This document shows, piece by piece, positions 51,645 to 63,100 of a stretch of 64,000 bases of DNA. The stretch is from Chlorella sorokiniana. Lineage: Eukaryota > Chlorophyta > Trebouxiophyceae > Chlorellales > Chlorellaceae. Both the position numbers and the translations under genes were made by a program. Below the pieces are notes generated by a model. That model ran no database searches, was not told the DNA's origin, and saw only the letters and a program-made list of their open reading frames with translations. The DNA lies in contig CP084612.1 of NCBI GenBank assembly GCA_025917655.1, forward strand, positions 1,798,001 through 1,862,000. The letters are read 5' to 3'. How positions within the stretch are numbered: position 1 is the first letter of the stretch; every line of letters begins with the position of its first letter.

Positions 51645-54189
51645 CATCGCCCGCCCACCTGTTGTGCAGGAAGAGCGCATGCGTGAGCTGCATGAGGAGG
51701 GGCGGGGCAGGGTGGACTGCTTCGAGATGATTGCCGAGGAGCTGGCGGCAGGGTTCAGTGCCAACCAGGTTTGCATGGGGACTTGGGGGTGAAAGTGGGG
51801 CGGGGGGAGCGGACAGGACACAGGCACGCTGCAGCTGACTGGGGTGGCCGCCGCATTTCGGGCCGCTTTTGCTGCGCTCGTGTTGGGTGTATGGATTGCA
51901 AGCTGCTGCTCGCTTTGCCTCCAGTGTGACCGCCCCCGCCACTCTTAGTGACCCACCACCCTTGCCTGCAGGTCAAGCGCCACCTGCGCAAGCTGGGAGT
52001 GGCGGCAGGGGCGCGGGCGGCGGCGCCACCGTCACGCTGGAACAGGCGCGTGCCCCTCACACTCACGCTTCTTGATGCAGCTGCGCTCCGTGTTGGTTGT
52101 GTGGAAACTGCTGGCCGCGCAGCCGGGCTGCCGCTTTTGGAAGCGGGGCCGGCGAGCGCCGCTTGCAATGGAGGAAATTGGTCACCCCCACGGCCCTCTC
52201 TCACCCACACTTTCCAGCATCCACAAAGCCGCACTCCCACGCGCACACTCCTTTGTACCGCCCCCATGTGCCGCAGGAATCTCGCATGCGAGAGCTGTAC
52301 GACGAGCACGCTGCCCGCCAGGACAGCTTCCGCCTGGTTGCCGAGGGCCTGGGCGGCGACTGGACGGCGCGGCGGGTGCGCATTTCCTCTTGCGGGTGCC
52401 CCTGCTTCTCGCTTGGTGTCTGCGCGCGCATGCACCGCTTGCCTGATCGCCCGCTGTGCTTTAGATATCTTGTTTCTTGTTCTTGTGAGCTGCAGGTGAA
52501 GCGGCACCTGCAGAAGCTCGGTTTGGTTGCCCGGCTGGGCAAGAGCCGGCAGGAGCGGCAGCGGTGAGGCGCCGGGGCGCGCGCTCCGCAGCCGCCTGGT
52601 TGGCAGGACAGGGCAGTACAGGGGCATGCCAGCCCTGCAGCAGCGGCCCCCACGACTGTGCCGCACATCGTTTCTCTCAACCGCATCTGCTTGCACTGCC
52701 CCCTCCCCTTTTGCAGGGACGCCGCCTTCGACGCGCTGGCGGCGGACAGCGACGACCAAGGCAGCGGCGGCGGCGGCAGCCCCGGCCCTCTGCTGGCAGT
52801 GGCAGCAGCTCCGAATCCGACTCAGGGTCTGGCTCCGGCTTTGGATCCGCCCGGTCGGAGCTGGAGGATGGCTCAGGCTCAGGCTCAGGCACGCTGGCAG
52901 GGGGGCGGGGGAGTGCGGAGGGCAGTCCCCCGTGGCTCGCAGTGCTGATAGGATGGGTTGGTGACGCAACCCCTCCTGTATTGGGGCGTTGAGCGCGTGC
53001 CCATCTGGCATGCTGTAGCCTCCCCTCCTTGACCCCCGACTCACCCCGACCCCGCCGCCGCACGCCTGCAGACGGCAGCGGCAGTGGCGGCAGCGACGGC
53101 GGCGGCGCGGCCCCCGCGCAGGGCAAGGCCGGCCGCCGCCGCGCGCTGCGCTGGCCAAGCTGCAGGCGAAGCACAAGGGGCGGGCGCAGCGCAGGTGGGG
53201 CCTGGAAAAGGGCATGGTGGGCTGGCGTGCCTGTTCCATCGCAGCTGGCTGTGGGGGCGTCTCCTTGCAGCGCTTCACGTCTTGGGTGTCCCTTGCTTGC
53301 TCAAACGGTGCCAAGCAGCCATCTGCCGTCGATTCTGGACGTCTTGTGCCCGTCATGCAGGGCTGCCAGCCCAGAGCTGGGAGGTCCTTACAGCGACAGC
53401 GACGACGAGGAAGAGGAGGGGGTGGGCGACGCAGTCGCGGAGCAGCAGGAGGCAGCCGCCGCCCATGCGGGTGCCAGCCCCGCATCCAGCGACGGCGCCA
53501 GCGACGGTGAGGCCGCCGGAGGGAAGGCCGGGGGGCAGCAAGCCGCCTGCGGCGAGAAAGCGCAAGCGGGCAGGCGCCTCGGCATCAGCTGCGGCTGCTG
53601 CTCGTCGCGAGGCGGCGGGTGGTGCCACCGACAGCGACGGCGGCGGTGATGGCAGCGGCTTTGAAAGCGCCCGTGAGAGCGACCCTGGCAGCGAGCCTGA
53701 GCCTGCAGCAGAGCCGATCGCCAAGCTGAAGCGGCGCAGTGGCGCGAGCCTCGCGAGAGGGCCCGCCACCGGCAAGCAGCCTCGCGGGAAGAAGGCGCAG
53801 CGGCAGCGGCTAGCCGGCACCCCGGCACAGGCAAACGCAAGGCGGAGCAGCCAGCGGAGGGCCCCAGCAGCGCGCAGAAGCGGGCTGCGCTGGAGGCCCT
53901 CCGCCGCCGCCGGCACCAGGCAGCGGCGCCGCCGCCCGCCCTGGCCCCCGCCACGGAGCCTCTCATGGACACCCCGATCGACTCGGAGCAGCAGGAGCTA
54001 GAGGTTTTTGAGAACAGCAGCCCTGCGGCAGACGAAAACATGGCTCCGCAGCGGGGAGGAGCGCCGGCTGCGGCGCCGCCGGCCAAGCCAGCCGCCCGCA
54101 GAATCATGCGTGCCGGCGGCGGTGAGACGGCTGTGGCGGCAGCAGCCCCTGCGGTGTCAGGCCTGGAGGATTTGGAGGATGACATTTGA
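43469..54189 (+). CDS. TIMELESS/Tof1/Swi1 replication-fork protection protein
   Basis: This is a nuclear protein that, with TIPIN/Csm3, stabilises stalled replication forks and supports S-phase checkpoint signalling. Exon 1 (43,469-43,580) starts MAELDLELLASIASGGLGSW. Exon 2 (43,728-43,880) has GCLRDLQRFFRYDDPETRP and DLVPLIVTYPDDYDIVYNAL. The next exons give KVATFLTMPSSEPLVTSN, LVEIFMHLFCGVDP, the SRHPHSG|GAVYVRR signature (about 45,560-45,810) and the armadillo-like helices up to FLELLFWKGPN (about 50,656-50,690). Three copies of the C-terminal module follow between about 51,230 and 52,566. The tail is acidic and Ser-rich with basic patches and ends SGLEDLEDDI at 54,187-54,189. About 27 exons are recognisable. 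Frame breaks occur at G or C runs 45,321-45,324, 45,340-45,344, 46,390-46,393, 48,922-48,924, 49,973-49,978 and 51,318-51,321, plus a few less certain ones. Family assignment is secure, but the exact protein length is not. Confidence 0.92.
44805..44817 (+). repeat. Poly(A) tract in a TIMELESS intron
   Basis: A run of about 13 A follows a C8 run, just ahead of the acceptor TTGTAG at about 44,823. It is the longest A run in the window. In this GC-rich context it is probably part of the acceptor-side intron sequence rather than a retrotransposon tail, since nothing element-like precedes it. Confidence 0.6.
49265..49297 (+). repeat. Poly(C)/(CCG)n tract at a TIMELESS acceptor
   Basis: A C12 run and then CCG repeats form the polypyrimidine tract directly before the exon encoding GYRTNSPFTNHALLG. 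It is a simple repeat in the intron, and its base count is likely to be unreliable. Confidence 0.6.
51229..52566 (+). other. Three TIMELESS C-terminal modules in tandem exons
   Basis: Module 1 (about 51,229-51,379) reads LLRVEFEKRNGRKDCLSAL and then GQISRQLRAMGL. Module 2 (exons about 51,670-51,768 and 51,972 onward) reads ERMRELHEEGRGRVDCFEMI and then VKRHLRKLGV. Module 3 (about 52,278-52,374 and 52,497-52,566) reads SRMRELYDEHAARQDSFRLV and then VKRHLQKLGLV. Modules 2 and 3 are split by an intron at the same place, directly before VKRHL, which points to duplication of an exon pair. Confidence 0.75.
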
Positions 54190-54655
54190 CCAGCAGCCGC
54201 AAATCAATGAATGGCCGTTGCCCAGCTGCTAGCATGGCGGATGCGCCCGCCAGCACGGTCCTGCCGCACTTGCCATTAATCCAGCCACGCCAGCCATGCG
54301 TCTGCCCCAAACCAGTGATGCCAGTTTTACGTATGCGGTGCGCAGTGCAACGTGTGGGACACAAGTAAACAAAAACTGAAAGGCTGGCAGCATGAGATGA
54401 GCAGGGAAGAAATCCGGTTTGCGCGTGTCAGGCAGCCCTCGGGAATGCAGAGGGCACGGAATGTGGGCTGGAAACATGAATGGAGTTGGAGAGGAGAGGT
54501 AAATCAAGCGTGCAGGGCAGGTAGACAGAAGGGGCAGGGTTTGGGCAGAGCGGGATGGAACAGCGCAAGTGTAAGCAGCGCCAGAGGCACGACCCCTCGG
54601 CGTGGGGTGCGGGTCGCGCGCCGCACCACCACACGCAGCTGGCGGCTGGGGCGGC
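54190..54655. other. Convergent spacer between TIMELESS and the serine protease
   Basis: The two stop codons face each other across 466 bases, and the stretch should consist of the two 3' untranslated regions. A plus-strand TGTAA at 54,570-54,574 is a possible TIMELESS polyadenylation signal, about 380 bases past the stop. No minus-strand TGTAA was found. I see no coding exon. Confidence 0.4.
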
Positions 54656-55520
54656 TCATGGCCGCGTGCTGACGCTGGGCTGGGTGGCGGCCAGCAGGCC
54701 GCCCAGCTTCTGCACGGGCGCGGCGCTCTTGGTGAGCGTCACCGCAGCGTTGAGGTAGGCCGCAAAGCCGCCGGGCACGCCGTCCTTGCGCTGGCGCAAG
54801 CGTGGGTTGAAGGGCTGTGTGATGGCCACCCGCAGCCCCTGCTGGGTGACCACCACCAGGCGGGCCTTGCCCCAAGACTGGCGGCCGTACTGCACGGCGC
54901 CGCGCGGCACCCGCACGTTGGCGCCCGGGGCCAGCGTCGTCGTGCGGCCGCCCTGTGTCAGCGTGACTGCAGGTGGGGCAGGTAGGGGGCGCAGAGGCGG
55001 AGGTGGGGGTCCCTCCACCCGCTGTCCAGTGCGGTGCAGCAAAGGCCGCACGCGGCAGCGCGGGCTCCCTCTTGAGGGGCGCGCCCGTGCTTGGCTGTCT
55101 CACCATCGTTGATCCACGCATACTGCAACCTTGCTGAGTGCAGACGGGCGTGCTCATGACCATGCCAGCCCCCCGTGCTGCACCCACCAGTGAGCTTGCC
55201 GCCATCGGCCACAACCAGGAGGCGGGCCGCGATTGCATAGTCTCGGTACACGTTGAACACGACCCGCCGCATGCCGCCGTTCACCTGCAAGTGGCACACA
55301 GGGCGCCAGGGAGGCGGCGGGAGGCGGTGAGGTGGGGTGTGGGCTGCTGTGCGCCCCGCTGCTGCCCCCACCACAGAAGGTGGGAGGAGCAGGGGCAGAG
55401 CCCGCGCCACCCCATGCAGCGCCCCCCCCGCCTCACCACGGTGCCCCGCAGCGCCCAGAGGTTCAGCGGGAAGAAGAATTCCGCGGTGGTGCTGTTGAAG
55501 ATCTACGTGTGGGTGTGTGG

Positions 55521-55580
<60 letters not shown>

Positions 55581-56682
55581 TGTGTGCGAGTGTGTGTGTG
55601 CGGTGGTGGTAGGGTGGTGGGGGTGGTGATGGTGGTGGTGGAGGGGGTAAATGTTAACCCTACAGACACACGCGTGTGTACTCCTCTAAGCATTCACTTC
55701 TGCCACCCCCCCCGCTCACATCTAGGGTTGCCCCCACAGGCCGCGCCCGGAACTTGCTCCTGTCGAAACCGGCGGCCGCCAGGTTGCCCATCACTACGGG
55801 AAGAGGGGGGAGGAGGGGGGGCGTGGGTGTTGGGCAGCAGGGCAGCACAAACGTTTCGGATGGAACCCACAGGGCGTGCAAGCCCTCTTTGAGACGAGGC
55901 AAGGGGCAGCAGCGGCTCGGTGGTGGAGGCGGTGGGCTGGCTGCCAGGACAAGGCCGTGGTGGCCTCGAGCCGCAAACCGCTGCCTGCCGCGCGCAGCCA
56001 GCAGCACAGGGGCGCCCCGCGGCTGCACTCCCACGCGCAGCCCCGCCTCACCGGTGGCTGTGAGGCTGGTGGTGAGCTCGCGCGCGGCTGCGTCGATCCA
56101 GTTGCGCATGGCGGCCGTGTCGGTGAAAGCGTCTGCGGCAGCGGGCCCCAGGGTTTGAGGTGGTGTGAGTGGGTGTGGGTGAGCGGGTGGGAAAGGGCTC
56201 TCAGGCAAGGGCAAGCGGTCAGACGCAGGCGGCGGCAGACGGGTGAGACGGACGGGATGTGGGCTCCCCGACGTCATTTCACCCCAAGCTCATCCACCAG
56301 CCCCCCTGTCCACGCCCCGTTACTCTCCCCACACGAAAACAAAAAACTCCACTGTCCACGCCCGCTTCGATGCGTCGATCGCAACAGCAGCCCTACCCTC
56401 CCCCTCCCCCGCGCTCACAGGGGAAGGTGTTGCCGCAGGGCTTGCGGCTCCAGCTGGCCAGCCCCACGTGAACATCCTCCCCGGCGCTCTTCCCCGCGTG
56501 ATCAGCGGGCCGCCGGAGTCGCCGAAGCAGAAGCCGGCGTTGCGGGGGCGGCGGTGGCGCACCACGCGCTGTTGGTGTCCCATGAGAAAGTGACGGGGCC
56601 GCCGCCAAAGTTGGAACCGTCCAGGACGCGGCAGGCGGGCAGCGACAGCGCAGACATGTCCAGCTGCACGTTGTGGGTGTGA

Positions 56683-56734
<52 letters not shown>

Positions 56735-58412
56735 GGGGGAGGGGGCAAGAGCAGACGGGTGTGTGTGTGTGTGGGGGAGGGGGCAAGAGCAGACGGCAAG
56801 ACGGTTCGAAAGGGCGGCAAGGTGGGCGAGCACGGCAGGGTGGGCAGGCAGCCAGGAGAGGGGCAGGACGCGGGCAGAGCTCCTGGAGCGGGCGGCAAGC
56901 CAGGCTTGCCGCCAGGCCAGGTGAGCTGGACCAAGCGCGTTGCCGGTACCAAAACGAAAATGGCGGGACCAAGGCAGGGCGCTCACCATCTGAAGCGCGC
57001 TGGCCTGCGTGTTGAGCCCCTCGTCCAGCAAGCCCCAACCCAGTGACGTCACGCTGCCGCCGGGGGCACCGGCAGCCGCGTCTTGGCTGCGCGGGGGAGG
57101 CGGGGCTGGGTGACGCCTCGGCCGAAAAAATCCCTGCCAGGCTGCTGGGCGTGCTCGCTGTGCCCGTGGCGGCAGCAGCCCATCCGCCGCTCGCCAGCGG
57201 CCCTTTAAACGGCCCATCCTCCGGCCCCAGCCGCCCACCAATGGGCAGCAGAATGCCTTGGTTGATGTGACTGCCGGCCGTGCCCCCCCCAGCAATCCCC
57301 GCTCACGGATGTACGGCGCCAGGCGCAGGGTGGGCATGCTCGACGGGCGGTCCAGCAGCAGCACGGCCACGTCGTTGTTCAGGTAGTTGCGCAGGCGGGG
57401 GCGGTTGAGGTAGAGGTTGCTGGCGCCAAAGCGCGGGTGCACCACCGTGGCAACCACCTTGCGCAGCTCGTAATCCAGGGGTTGCGTCGGCTGCGGAAGT
57501 AGCCGCCAATCCTGGCCTGCAGCAGAGGACGGCGCAGGTAAAGAAGCGGGGCAATGTGGGTGGGGGCCGGAGTTCGGAGGCAGTGGGATGTTGAGGGCGG
57601 GTGCGGCCTGCCAGAGGCGCAGCCGTCGACGTTCCGCGGATGCTGTGCGGCCCGCCCTCCAGCCACTGCCGCCCCCTCCGCCAGGCATGCTTGCATGTGG
57701 CTGCCAGCGCTGCAGCCCGCGCACGTTTGGCAGGATGCGGGTGGGGTAGGGCTCGTTGTAGAACTCGGACCACACGCAGTGCGCCGCGGTGAGGACGAGG
57801 CGGGGGCGATCAGCGCGGCTGCGGCACGGCGGCGGCAGCAGCGGCAGGCGTTGGAGCAAACGGAGCGGCGGTGTGGGGATCTGCTTGACCGCGGCGCCCA
57901 CACGCACTGCAAAGTGGCTGCTGGGCCAGCACCGCCATGCCCAGCAGCTGTGTTTGGGGGCGGGGTCAGATGGAAGGGGCAGCGGGGACACACCTGTGCA
58001 AAAGTGGTCGCCAAAGTCGCCCGGGATGTCGGGCCGCAGGCTAACCGCGTAACGAAACCTGCGGCAGGGCGGGAGTTTACGCCGGGCCAGTCAAGCCCCT
58101 GCTGCCGTGGCAGCGACAGCTGCAGTTGCAGCTGCGCCCACGGAGGACGGCGGCGGGCGCCGCCACCCATGCTGCACAGCGGTTGCACCTGCCGCGTGGC
58201 GCATCTGTTCCGTTGGCTATGGCTATGCCAACGCCGTCATCTTGAAGCAGCTCCCTGCACCAAAGGGAACAGCACAGCCCCCGGCGGTCGAGGCTCGCCG
58301 TCACGGTGCGTCGGCAAACCCAAGCAGGTGGCGCGGCAGCTGCCCACCTGCGCCTGGCGGCGGAGGCCGTGCCGGCCGCTGCCAATAACACCAGCAGTGC
58401 AATGGGTTTCAT
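54656..58412 (-). CDS. Secreted trypsin-like serine protease (S1) with unknown C-terminal domain
   Basis: Exon 1 (58,412-58,348) encodes a signal peptide, MKPIALLVLLAAAGTASAA. Exon 2 (58,254-58,189) carries IAIANGTDAPRGR, the activation-site region, and exon 3 (58,058-57,994) carries RYAVSLRPDIPGDFGDHFC. The catalytic His is in LVLTAAHCVW (exon 57,818-57,725), the Asp in NNDVAVLLLDRP (about 57,360-57,400) and the Ser in FCFGDSGGPLIT (about 56,505-56,540, exon 56,663-56,419). All three triad residues are present. Then come a short helix exon (56,132-56,052, MRNWIDAAARELTTSL) and an extra region of about 190 residues (55,793-55,720, 55,502-55,437, 55,284-55,188, 55,122-55,104, 54,966-54,656) rich in beta-type sequence such as VNGGMRRVVFNVYRDYAIAA and LVVVTQQGLRVAIT. 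I do not recognise this domain. Frame breaks at 57,802-57,806, 57,478-57,481 and 56,492-56,495 are each one base in a G/C run, with another near 56,550. The likely location is the cell wall or extracellular space. Confidence 0.85.
55523..55578 (+). repeat. (GT)n microsatellite in a protease intron
   Basis: About 28 GT units (CA on the coding strand) sit in the intron between the exons at 55,793-55,720 and 55,502-55,437, followed by GGTGGT-rich sequence. Confidence 0.95.
56684..56731 (+). repeat. (TG)n microsatellite in a protease intron
   Basis: About 24 TG units (CA on the coding strand) occur just upstream, in coding direction, of the catalytic-Ser exon that begins at 56,663. A shorter tract follows at about 56,759-56,773. 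Like the tract at 55,523, it lies between the branch-point area and the acceptor of the same gene. Confidence 0.95.
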
Positions 58413-60132
58413 GGCCGACCAAGTACGCGGGGGCAGCGTGCAAAACGTTTCGTTGGCGATGCGAGACGCGGGCCACACCGCTCGAGCTGTCCTGAAGCGG
58501 CGTTGGGTACGGTATACGTCTGTGGATAAAGAACTCAGGCCGTCACCCTCGATAGAAAACTTGGGAGCAGGCGACTTGTCGGCTGTGGTTGAATGCGGCA
58601 AAGGACCCCAAACTCTAGCCTTTCTCGCTCAAATTCAACAAGGAAGAGTCCACGAGACAGCGATGGGACGGCTCCAACCGCTTTGGGTGTAGGGAGCGCC
58701 AGCGAGGCAAGGCGCCGGCGGAATTGTTGGAGAGACTGATAACATCAGCCTGCTGTGCCCCGTTAAAATTGTTTTGTAACAACAGGAGTAGGGCTGGGAG
58801 AAGCGGATGAGGACACCAGTGCAAGGGACTGAGGCGGTTCAACGGCAATTCGCAGCCAAGCGGACACTTCACCGCCTAAGGAAGCTGTGGGGAGAACCGC
58901 TGGCACAGGGCATCGGTAGCTGTAGGTGGTGCAATGCAGTGCCAGAGCAGCAAGTGGGAGCTGTGAGTTGAGATCAAGGCGCACTCTTTCCTCCGCAACG
59001 GCGGCCAGACAGCCTGCAGCCCGGATGCATCGCCTCACTCAGGAGTATTTGTTGTCCAAGGCTAGTCAAGTACACCAAACAACGTAAGCTTGCCATGTAT
59101 GCAGTCACTGTGGGACCTGAATCGCTAACGCTCCCCTCACAGCCAGGGCGCAGTGCGGTGCCGCCGCCGCCGCCGCGACGGTGCATACTTTGCAGTACAT
59201 CTCCAGAGGATGATCCAGGGGGTTGCGCGATCCGGACGTATGTATGCACGTTACATGGCGCCAGACTGACCCAGGATGGCATGTTGAAAATGCAAAAGAC
59301 CGGGGTGGCACTACAGCCACACGTCCGGTTTGGAAGACCAATCAACTCCGGACTCCCTGCGCTTCAAATGCTCGTGTTTCGCTTGCAAACCACCTTCACT
59401 AACCCGGCAGTGACCGCAGCTCCCGCAAGTCAGAGCGGGTAACTTAGCTTATGGCGAGCCCGCTTCGACTCCTCCGTGCAGCGGCACTAGTGGGTGAGGT
59501 TCAATGCCGGAACTCTCCGGGTTGGGCGTCTGCGCCGCGCGGCCCGGGTTCTGCCGCCTCGCCTGTGCGCCGCCCGGCAGGCTCCGCGCCCGCTGGAGCT
59601 GGCGACGTCAGCTGCTGGTGTGTTGCTGCTGCTCAGTGGTCACATCCGTTCACCTGGGTGCAGGCGCACTCCTGCAGCTCCTTCTGTGCAACAGCGCAGC
59701 CGCCGCCCCAGCATCAAATGCGCCGCGCCGGACGGCCGGCTGGCCAGCCCGGGATGCCCTGCTGCTGCGGCGCCCCCAGGGCCAGCTCGGCAGCATCGCC
59801 CGGCCCCAGTGACAGGCGCAACCTGCGAGCCCTCGTGCTGCGTGTCTCCCTGCCATCCACCTGCGCTCCGCTGTATGCGCGGCGGCCCACAGCAACGGCA
59901 CAGGTGGGGGCAGGTTCGCCCGCATCTGGCCAGGAAGCTGTGCGGTGCACCGTGTCAGCCGCGGAATCTGCCCAGCCCTGCGCTGCAGGCCGCAAACCGT
60001 GGCTTGCCTGAGAAAAGGGGGGATTAATTGATCACGGGAGCTGGCCGCGCAGTTTAGGCAGCCTTGCATCCAGCCCCTGGCTGCACCTTACAGCGCCGCC
60101 GCCCACCGGCCGCCTCTCAACCCGTCAACCCG
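58413..60132. other. Shared upstream region of the two protease genes
   Basis: The trypsin-like gene leaves to the left and the M11 gene to the right. A plus-strand ATG at 59,451 starts MASPLRLLRAAALVG, which reads like a short signal peptide and ends at a GTGAGG donor. It could be the first exon of the M11 gene, but the next exon was not found. On the minus strand 59,714-59,995 is open and protein-like (RAYSGAQVDGRETRSTRARR) without recognised homology. The remainder, about 58,500-59,440, is less GC-rich and shows no exon. Confidence 0.35.
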
Positions 60133-63100
60133 ATGCAGGATTGGCTGGCAATCCTCCGCGAGCTGAACTCGTTCCTGGGCGCCTGCACCGCCTGGGCAAT
60201 CTCGTTCAACGTCACCGCCGCCCGGGTAGCCGACGTCTCGGTACCCTGCATCCCCAGCAGCAGCGTCGACGCGTGAGGCGCCGCCGCGCACGCTGCGCCT
60301 CTCTGCTCGCTTGCCTCCCTGCAGTCCGCCCCGCCTGCTTGCTCCTTGGCTGTGCCTCCTGCTCATGTGCTGGCATTTTCATCACCCCTCAGTGCACCCC
60401 TTCGTTTCGTTGGTTTTACATCCTTCACACAGTGTGCGCTTGCGGTGCCTCCACTCGCTGCCCACCCTTCCCCGCCTCCCCTGCTCGCCCCTCCTACCCA
60501 CCTTCCATCCCCCCAGGTGTGACGAGGAAGTGACGGGGCGTGGGAGCGCGCGGCAGCGGCAGAGGCGCGTCGCCGCGGGCTGCCGCTAGACGCCGCCGAC
60601 CACGTGTTTTACGACCTGCCCCGCCGCCCCTGCTTCTGGGCGGGCATGGCCTACATCTGTGAGCGCGCCGCGCTGCCGCTGGCTGGGCGCGCTTGCTGCT
60701 GCTGCCCTGCGTCTGCAGCGGCCAAAGGGCGCAGGGAGGGTGTGAAGCGCTCGTGCCGCTGATGCGGGCGCCGGTCTTGCCGCGGCTGCCGCCCGCGCCG
60801 ACAGGCCACCTGTGGGCCAGGCAACACAATGCGCCGCGTGCGCCTACCCAGCAACACACGCAGCCATCGCTTAACTGTCGCCGCACGGCGTGCCGTGGCC
60901 GCCCCACATGCTGCCCTCTCGTCCCCTCCTCTCACCAGAAGCTCACCCGGTCACTTACCAACACCCCACCCACACCCCTACCGCGGCGCTGCAGACGGCA
61001 AGGACCTGATGCTGAACAACCTGGGGGACAGCCCGCGGCCTGTGGGCACCTTGGCGCATGAGCTAGGCCACAACTTCGGCCTGCCCCACCCAGACACCCT
61101 CTCACCCTCCAGGCTCCCCGCCACCGGCCCGCCCGCGGTGAGGCAGGCGCCGCCCGGCGGCTCTTCCTCTGGCTGCCTGGCTGGCTGGGCTTGGCCTTGG
61201 CAGGGAGGGGCGGCTGCCTGGTCGGATGGGGGTGCCGCGTTGATTGGGGTTGGCCACCCGCCACCAGACGCGGCTCTAGCTGTTGCTGCCTGCCCTGCTC
61301 ACCCTCCCCCGCTCCTCATTGCCCCCCCCCGCACACCCCGGGCACCCCGTCAACAGGCTGGAGACCTGGGTGGGGACGACTCGGCTGTCCTGGACACCTC
61401 TGGCCGCGCCTGCTACCTGCTGCCGCAGCTGGCGGCCAACATGCAGCTGGCGACGCCGCGTGTGGTTGGCGCGGGGCGCTGGTGCCGGGCAGGGTGCTGG
61501 GCTACACCCTCAGGCCTTACTGGGCCGCCATGACGACGGTGAGGCTGGCTGCGGCGGCGTATCTCGCTGCACTTCACGGCGGGCCCTGCCGCTCCCTGCC
61601 GCCAGGGTCTCTGTCATGTGGGGGCTGTGCCTCGATGGCATCGTGTAGCGTTGAGGGCGGGTGCGAGCAGCAGCAGCACCCGGCACCCAGCAAGCTGGAG
61701 GGGCGGCGTGCCGGCTCCACGCCAGCCGGCAGCAATGCAGGCGGCGGTGGTTGCAGCGAGAGCCACCCAGGACCGCAGCCGCGTGCTCAGGCAGCTGCTG
61801 CTCCACCCCTTTTGCAGGGGCTGGTCATCAATCCGTCCGGCTGGGACTCCGCCAGATCCAAGTGGCGCATCTGGGTCAGTTACAGCGACTCGCACGGCTT
61901 TGGGTGAGGCCCCGCCAGTAGAGGCTGCAGCTGCTTTGCGGCTGGCTTTCTGCGCGCCGTGCTACTGGCCCGCCCCCGCCCTTGACAGCTGCGGACTGCG
62001 TGGCGCGTGCGGCAAGCTCCTCGCAGCATTCCCCTGCACTGTGCAGCTTGATACACCGCCCTCCTCGCTACAAACACAGAAATCGTGCCTCCCTAATCCA
62101 GGCTGCCCCTCCCGGAGCCCCCACCAAGTACGCCGGCGCAGCGCTGGTGCACCTCACCAACGCTGACTGGACGTACAGCGGGACGCAGAGGTCGTACCGC
62201 CTGGCTGTTCTGTTGGAGGGGAGGCTGTCACGCTGGTGAGGCCGCTGTGGCCACGCTGTGGTCACGCTGTGCGTTGGAGCTGTGCTGTCGGCGCCTGCCT
62301 GGGAGGGCGCTTGCTGATGTGCGTGAGAAGAGCCATGAAGCAGCGGCCTGCCGCTCTTTTACGAGCACTTGTCACGGCACATACCTTGCCAGCCTTCCGA
62401 TGACTCCCGGGCAATGCCGCCAAAAGCTTTGGTTCCGTGCCCCTGCAGCAGCTGCAGGGCGCTGCGGCCTCTGCCCAGCGATGATTGAGAGGCCCCTCCA
62501 CTCCTGCTAACCCCCGCAGGCACCGCTGGGCCTGGTGATCAGGCTGCAGCGCTTGAGCAGGACCACCGCCGGCGCCTCGGCTGTGGTGCAACTCTGCCGC
62601 CAGACGGCCGCAACCCGCTGCCAAGGTTGGATGCTGGCTGAGGCTGCGTGCTGGCCTGCGGCAGCGGTGCTCGTGCTGCGCCAATGCAGCGCAGCTTGAT
62701 CTCCGCAGCACACTCCGGCATAAACGTGTTGTGGCTGGCTGGCATGCGTTTCTCATCGAGCTTGGCACCCAGAAGGCAAGAATGCTGCGCCTGAAGCGGC
62801 CCTCCCCCATCCCCGCAGGCATGTCCAGCGTGTCGGTGGCCCGTGCCGCCGCCCAGAGCTTCCAGCTGCGCCTGCCCCGCTGGGCGGCGGCGCCTGCCTG
62901 CGAGCTTGCGGCACTCAAGGCTGCCTGGGAGGCCTGGCCACGGGAGCTGGGGCCCCAAGAACGCGTGCTTTGACCCTGCCTGCGGCACTGGCCCTGCCTG
63001 GTCCTGGCGCCCCTACAAGCTGTCCAACGGGTACAGCCGGTACCGCAACAACGCCACGGGGCAGTGCCTGACGGTGACGCGCGGCACCAACCTGGGCGAC

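Noticed and set aside
59451-60011. Plus-strand 186-codon frame as an independent gene
   Set aside because: Only its first 15 codons look like a signal peptide. The rest is Cys/Ala/Pro-rich with no family and overlaps open frames on both strands, so it is mentioned only as a possible first exon of the M11 gene.
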